Below, in pieces: positions 58,816 to 64,000 of a stretch of 64,000 bases of DNA. Position 1 is the first letter of the stretch; the number at the start of each line of letters is the position of its first letter. The DNA comes from Populus alba (lineage: Eukaryota; Streptophyta; Magnoliopsida; Malpighiales; Salicaceae). The DNA lies in NCBI RefSeq assembly GCF_005239225.2, contig NC_133289.1, positions 3,727,501-3,791,500 on the forward strand. The letters run 5' to 3'. Made by a program: the position numbers and the translations under genes. Below the pieces are notes generated by a model. The model saw only the letters and a list, made by a program, of their open reading frames with translations. It made no database searches and was not told the origin of the DNA.

Positions 58816-59649
58816 TCTCTCAAATCATTCGTGAATAGCTAACATCATGGTAAAAATAATAGCAAGAGGTGTTATGGTAGATTACTAGCTACAAGACACT
58901 CAAAAAGTATGTCCTGTGAGAAGGATAAAAAGATTATCCAATATTATTAATTCTCCAACAAGTCACTTTTCATTTTTATAAGTATTATTAAAATTAGGTG
59001 ATTTTTCTTTTAAAAAAAAACTTGAGATGGTTATTCCAAAAACAAAAAAGAGAATTATATACATCATCCAGCTATTTTAGCTTCAATTGTTTTTTAGATT
59101 TTTGCTCAAGTGTCCTCACATCCTTTTTAAAAAGTAAAACTAATCTCGTTCAAGACTGTCTTTTAATAAGTATGTTTTTTGATAATTAAACTTATATTCT
59201 CAATCTTATAAAGATATAATAATACCTTAACTACTGTATCAATACTTCATTCGCCTATTTCAGCTTCCATTGATTGACTTTGTTGACAGATTTTATACTA
59301 ATTATGTGTAGTCATAAGCTTTTTTTTTTTTTTTTTTTTTTAACAAGAAAGAGGGAGTTATTGGATTATAAGGCTGCAAAAATAAGAAGCCAGCTCATGC
59401 AAGGCAACGTGGGTAGAAGGACAGCCTTCTAAAAAAAACAAGTATGGTCGTTGTCACATGATGTAAATGATTTGCTTTTGTCTATTATACTAATGAAAAG
59501 GCATTTTTATGTAATCGTTTTTCAATATTTTTCCTCAGCAATAGTCATTGTACAATCTTTAATCTTACGTGTGACAGAGAACATGCCCAGGTATTCTTGT
59601 TGGATAGTTGTGTTTCATCTACTCTACCGATTGGTATGTTTGTGAATTT

Positions 59650-59835
59650 GTTAAAGTTATTTCTAAGTTGTTTTTTTAAAAATATATTAAAATAATATAT
59701 ATTTTTAAAAATTATTTTTAATATCAGTATACCAAAACAATATGAAAATATATAAAAAGTAATTTAAAATAAAAAATATTAAATTTAATTTAAAAAATAA
59801 TAATTTTAAAGCATAAAAACAAACAAAATCTAAAA
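59650..59835 (+). repeat. Dispersed AT-rich repeat
   Basis: Contains AAATATATTAAAATAATATA, TTATTTTTAATATCAGTATA and an AAACAAACAAAA right edge. Confidence 0.55.
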
Positions 59836-60535
59836 TATACGTGTCTCAACCTTTCATTTCTTTGTTTTTGTTATTACACTCAGCACGAATATTACCCAAC
59901 TCATGAACTCAAGGAGAATAGATTAACCTAGATGACCTGGATTAATTCAAGTCAACACGGTTTTTAAAATTAAAAAAAATTCAAATTGTCTTGTTTTAAA
60001 TAATTTTTTAAAATCAAGTCTTACCAACCCTAATAAAAACTGTATTATTATTAAATTAACTTTTTAAACTAAATAAAGTTTAATAACATTTAATTAAATA
60101 AAATAATAAAACCGATGAGAGAAAAAAATAAACTCAAATTAATCTCCCAACTATGTAACAATTGTCAATCAAATTTTCAAATTATTTTTTCCTCCATTTG
60201 GATTCCCCCACCAACTTTTGTTGATAGAGTTCATAATAATTTCACCTGTTCCATAAGTGCATTTATTGAGAAGAACTTAAATTGGTCTTCCACTGCAACG
60301 ATTCCCGATGAAGAAATTTGATTGTAAATTTATGCATTTTTTAGGATATAATTGGAGGAAAAAAAATCTTTTGAAACAAAATTAATGATCTCTGTATATT
60401 AATCGAGTAACAAGTTGGTGTTTATGATAATTATACCATGAGGCCTTTGGATTTCTTGTTGGTGTTTATATTATTATTATTTATTGAATTTAAATACGTG
60501 TCTTCGTACTTAAAATATTATGTTTATGTATTTTA

Positions 60536-60745
60536 GCCTGTTTGAAAGTATGGTTATGATTATTTTTTAAAATATAATTTCATTTTGAAATGTAGTAAAA
60601 TAATATTTTTTTTATTTTTTAAAAATTATTTTTAACATCAGGACATCAAAATATCTAATAACACTAATAAAATATTAATTTAAAAAAAAATTAAAAAACT
60701 TTCAAATTTTTTTTAAAATACTTTTAAAATATAAAGACAAACATT
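60536..60745 (+). mobile_element. Dispersed AT-rich repeat with TGTTTG...CAAACA ends
   Basis: Left edge CTGTTTGAAAGTATGG, right edge ATAAAGACAAACATTTC; the terminal TGTTTG and CAAACA are reverse complements. The interior matches the family (TAAAATAATATTTTTTTTAT, ATTTTTAACATCAGGACATC). Confidence 0.55.
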
Positions 60746-61074
60746 TCAAAGTTCTCTTGGAAAATTTGAAATGCTGAAGAACATCACAATTGATATATAA
60801 GCTAAAGGGTTCTAGGTTTTTTAGTTTTACTTAACTTTTTTATATCATTTTTTTAAAAGAGCCTCTACTTTAACAAATCTTTGAGAATTTGACATCACCA
60901 GTATCTCGATTGATTTGGAAACTTCAACAACTTCTCCAAGAGAAGCAATTGTAGCATATGATTGCATGAATTACACATCAAGAAATGACTTCTGTCATTA
61001 GCAAAAGGGCAGTGAAAAAAGAAAGAAAGAAAAGTAAGAGAAAAAAAAAAAGCAATAACAAGAACTTGAACGAG

Positions 61075-61240
61075 AGCTTGTTTGGAGGGCCAGATAGATT
61101 ATTTTTTAAAATATTATTTGAAAATATATTAAAATAATATTTTATTACTATTATTTATATCAATATATTAAAATGATAAAAAACACTTAAAAAATTAATT
61201 TATAATAAAAAAATTAAAAAAACATAGTTGGGTTGCAATA
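61075..61240 (+). mobile_element. Dispersed AT-rich repeat, first of two adjoining copies
   Basis: Left edge GCTTGTTTGGAGGGCC, right edge ACTAAACAAGAC; CTTGTTT pairs with AAACAAG. The interior has AAATATATTAAAATAATATT. Confidence 0.55.
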
Positions 61241-61249
61241 CTAAACAAG

Positions 61250-61440
61250 ACATGTGTTTACAGGTGTGGTAGAAATTATTTTTTTAAAATATTATTTATA
61301 AATATATTAAAATATTTTTTTTTGAATTTTTGATGTTAATATATCAAAATAATAAAAAAAACACTAAAAAATTATAATTGACAACTATTTTTTTTTTTTA
61401 AATATACAATTGAACTTCAACGTTAAACAAAACATATTTG
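61250..61440 (+). mobile_element. Dispersed AT-rich repeat, second of two adjoining copies
   Basis: Left edge ATGTGTTTACAGGTGTGG, right edge GTTAAACAAAACATA. The interior has AAATATATTAAAATATTTTT and TTTTGATGTTAATATATCAA. It lies directly after the previous copy in the same orientation. Confidence 0.5.
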
Positions 61441-62094
61441 TTGCACCAAACTCAATGGATGATATGTTCCAGTTTGCATTTTTTTTAATATTGGCAATAT
61501 TTGTTAACTCATTAATGTCTTCATTAAGGAAATGTTATTTAAAATGTGAAACAATATCTATGGTAATTAACAACCAAATCAACTTTCAAGATCAAATTCA
61601 GGCACACCGGCCTGTCTTTATTCAATGATCGGTACTTGGCACATCAAATTTTCTGGTGGAGTTATATGCCTCAACCTCATACTCTTGAAGTTAACAATTA
61701 TTATTCTCTTGTTTGCACCGTATTTTTTTCTTTGGAAATTGTTTCCAAAACTACCAAATAGATGCTATCTTTGCTTAACTTCAACTAATTAAATAATTAA
61801 CTTTTTAATTTTTAAATCATGATACCTTTTAATTATGTTTCATTTAAAATCAAGTGCTTTTTTTTTTCCTTAACCCTTCTTGATTTTTATATCGTGATAA
61901 CTTTTAATTATGTTTCATTTAAAATCAATTGCTATTTTTTTTATTATCCCTTGTAAGATTTTATCCCGTAATGTTTTAAAACCAAATAGGTTGATATATG
62001 ATTTGAGTAAGTTCAAGTCTAAACCAGCCCATTTCAATAAAAATAAAAGAAAATTAAATTGGTATAATTTGGGGTGAGTAAAAAAATAAAAAAA

Positions 62095-62335
62095 ATCGAT
62101 TAAACTATAAAAAAAACTGAAAAAAACCGAATTATGAAAAAAAAACTGATTAAACCGATTAAAATTTAAAAAAAACAAACCGGTTTGGTTTTAATTTTAT
62201 AAGCCTGAAACTGAAAAAATCAAATCGAATCCAAATCGAAAAAAAACCAAATCGAACTGAAACTGGTCGGTTTGAACCAGTTTTGTTTTTTTTTTTTTTA
62301 AATTCAGTTTGGTTATCTTTATTTGTTTTTATAAA
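62095..62335. repeat. CGGTTTGGTT-type low-complexity repeat
   Basis: Contains AACCGGTTTGGTTTTAAT, ATCGAATCCAAATCGAAAA and GGTCGGTTTGAACCAG, with forward and reverse forms of the same word. It resembles 27960-28325. Non-coding. Confidence 0.6.
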
Positions 62336-62999
62336 AATTAAACTAAACTTAAAAATAATTATTTCTAATATAATTAAGTAAAAAGTCATGAATCAACTCA
62401 CCATGTGCGTAAGTTAAAAGTTTCTCTCAATCAATCACTAGATCATGTTGAAAAACTAAGCTATGAGGTAACGAGATTTGCTTGTAGAAAACACATTTGG
62501 TTACTATAAAAAATAGTATTTTATTCAATAAAATAGCAAAAACACGCATAATAAAAGAATAAAATATGAGAGGAGGGTGGGTTTTCTAATTAAGGGCATG
62601 TACTTTCATTTAGTTCACACATGTCAATATTTTAGAGTTGCTTTAAATATTTTAAGAAAAGATAAACAATAACAAATTAACAACAGGAGAGGACGGCTAG
62701 GTCGGTGTCAAAAAGACTGAAGCGACCCCGCAGCCCATCTTCACTGAATTGTTAGCATCCCCACTTTTGATAATATTGTATTCAGTGTACACAGCACAAA
62801 ATGCATCAGATTCTGCAGATTTTAATTAAATATTTTATTCGAATTTTGACTAATTCCCACCAGAGTTCAATTAAGACAAAATAAAAAAAAATAAAATAAA
62901 AATTAAAATTTTATTAAATCTTCTGTGTAAACACAGCTCTAAACATGATGGTAAGAAAGAGGCAAATGATATGAGAAAAATAGGATAAAAATGGATTTA

Positions 63000-63170
63000 A
63001 ATCTACTTGGAAATGTAGTTATAGTTATTTTTTAAAATAATTTTTATTTAGAAATATATTAAAATAATATATTTTTTATTTTTTTAAAAAATAATTTTAA
63101 TATTAGTCCATTAAAATAATCTAAGAATATAAAAAAAAATTAATTTTTTTTAAAATATAAAAATCCGGGA
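63000..63170 (+). repeat. Dispersed AT-rich repeat
   Basis: Contains GGAAATGTAGTTATAGTTAT at the left, AAATATATTAAAATAATATA inside and a TTAATTTTTTTTAAAATATA right part, as in the other copies. Confidence 0.55.
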
Positions 63171-63175
63171 GAAGA

Positions 63176-63480
63176 GATGGAAAAGCAATTTCGTAACAGC
63201 AGCATGCCGTCAAAATTTAAGGAGAAAGTGCGGGCTGTGGGTGGCAGGCAAAGGAGGCCATGATGGGAAATAAAAGAAAAAAAGTGAGTGCATATAATAC
63301 TATACTTTACAGACACAACGGCAGTTGAAACTCCTCTTTCCCATTTGACCATATGCCATCGAAGTACTCAATACGCTATAAAGTCTCTCTGCCCGCAGAT
63401 CCATCTTTCAATCTACTCAATTGCCTACTGTCTTCTCTCTCGTTTTTTCGGTGTTCCGGATTGTTTTTCATGATTGTAAT
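63176..63480 (+). other. GC-richer remnant with promoter-like text
   Basis: A 28-codon frame from ATG 63176 (MEKQFRNSSMPSKFKEKVRA..., ending in a stop at 63262) precedes a TATA-like CTATAAAG at about 63375 and a CT-rich leader-like stretch to 63450. The DNA after it returns to AT-rich repeat, so no gene body is visible. It could be the dead start of a gene. Confidence 0.25.
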
Positions 63481-63499
63481 TGAAAACGAATCTTATTAA

Positions 63500-63650
63500 G
63501 TTTATGCGATTTAAACTTCTTTATTTTTTAAATTAATTTTTTTATATTCTTTATTTGTTTTGCATGTTAACGTTAAAAATAATAAAAAATTATTTTAATA
63601 TATTTTTCAATAAAAAATATAATGAAAAAACAATCATTACTATAATATCA
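63500..63650 (-). repeat. Dispersed AT-rich repeat, reverse copy
   Basis: Contains TGCATGTTAACGTTAAAAAT and AATTATTTTAATATATTTTT, the reverse form of the family, and ends near AATATCAAACAATGTCT. Confidence 0.5.
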
Positions 63651-63889
63651 AACAATGTCTAAACTTTATTAATTCACCGATTAATCTCGAACCCAGATCA
63701 GATTAGATTAAAAAATTAAGTGAAAATTGATATGGTATTATTGAATGAAGAGTCAAAACTAGATTTTTTTTTATATATAAAAATAATAATATTTTTTTTT
63801 TAAAATTATAAAATAATATTATTTTTATTAATTCAAATCAACTCTTGTAAGTTGGTAAATGAGATGGGTTTAGGGCCTATGAGTTTGGA

Positions 63890-64000
63890 TGCGATTGCTT
63901 TTCATTTAAAATGTATCAAAATAATATATATTTTTTTATTTTTTAAAAATTAATTTTAAAATTAGTATATCAAAATGATTTAAAAACATTAAAAAAATAT
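63890..64000 (+). repeat. Dispersed AT-rich repeat, cut by the window end
   Basis: Contains TGTATCAAAATAATATATAT, TTAATTTTAAAATTAGTATA and ATCAAAATGATTTAAAAACA, matching the forward form. Confidence 0.5.

Larger units (their letters stand above)
54991..64000. other. Gene-poor, AT-rich flank with remnants
   Basis: No intact gene seen on either strand over 9 kb. The region is built largely of poly-A/T-rich dispersed repeats, with small GC-richer remnants at about 57440-57540, 57993-58103, 62690-62830 and 63170-63480. Frames at 58998-59189, 60115-60321 and 61410-61628 (+) and 57095-57322 (-) have no recognisable motif. Confidence 0.6.

Noticed and set aside
59320..59342. Long T run as a retroposon poly-A tail
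   Set aside because: No recognisable element body or duplicated target site next to it.

Overview
The window is nuclear DNA from a woody eudicot, most likely a Populus or other Salicaceae species. The evidence is gene structure (many short exons, AT-rich introns), protein-level resemblance to Arabidopsis genes from memory, and AT-rich dispersed repeats of a type I associate with poplar. No database was searched, so the species call is an inference. There is nothing bacterial: no operons, CRISPR arrays or phage genes.

Layout. Positions 1-3100 hold wreckage of L-type lectin receptor kinase genes: two decayed kinase fragments on the + strand, preceded by an unexplained direct repeat. Positions 5460-25849 are a compact run of three intact multi-exon genes, all on the minus strand: an AP2-like transcription factor (9 coding exons, 432 aa, like At2g41710), a P-type pentatricopeptide protein (10 exons, 822 aa, like EMB2654/At2g41720), and an RRP12-like pre-ribosome processing protein (18 exons, 1176 aa). 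Positions 25850-35991 are a gene-poor, repeat-rich gap with one GC-richer structured island near 28.3-29.3 kb. Positions 35992-37551 hold a single-exon + strand gene for a plant membrane protein of unknown function. After another repeat-rich gap, 43056-52133 (first non-coding exon near 54.6-54.8 kb) is a complete minus-strand villin gene (23 coding exons, 976 aa, VLN2/VLN3 type). From 54.8 kb to the end I see only AT-rich repeats and small remnants.

Exon joins were worked out by eye from splice sites and reading phase. In all three long genes and the AP2 gene every exon phase closes and the summed lengths divide by three, which is strong internal support. Exon finding revealed a 9-nt micro-exon (AP2 gene), an 11-nt micro-exon (villin), and two GC-AG introns (PPR and RRP12 genes).

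The order AP2 - PPR - villin matches what I recall of Arabidopsis At2g41710 - At2g41720 - At2g41740, so this looks like a conserved neighbourhood with RRP12 and the membrane-protein gene lying between. The genes do not form one pathway: transcription control, plastid RNA splicing, ribosome assembly, an unknown membrane function and actin bundling. I did not find a convincing undescribed multi-gene system. The most unexplained elements are the structured island at 28.3-28.6 kb and the two fold-back sequences inside RRP12 introns.
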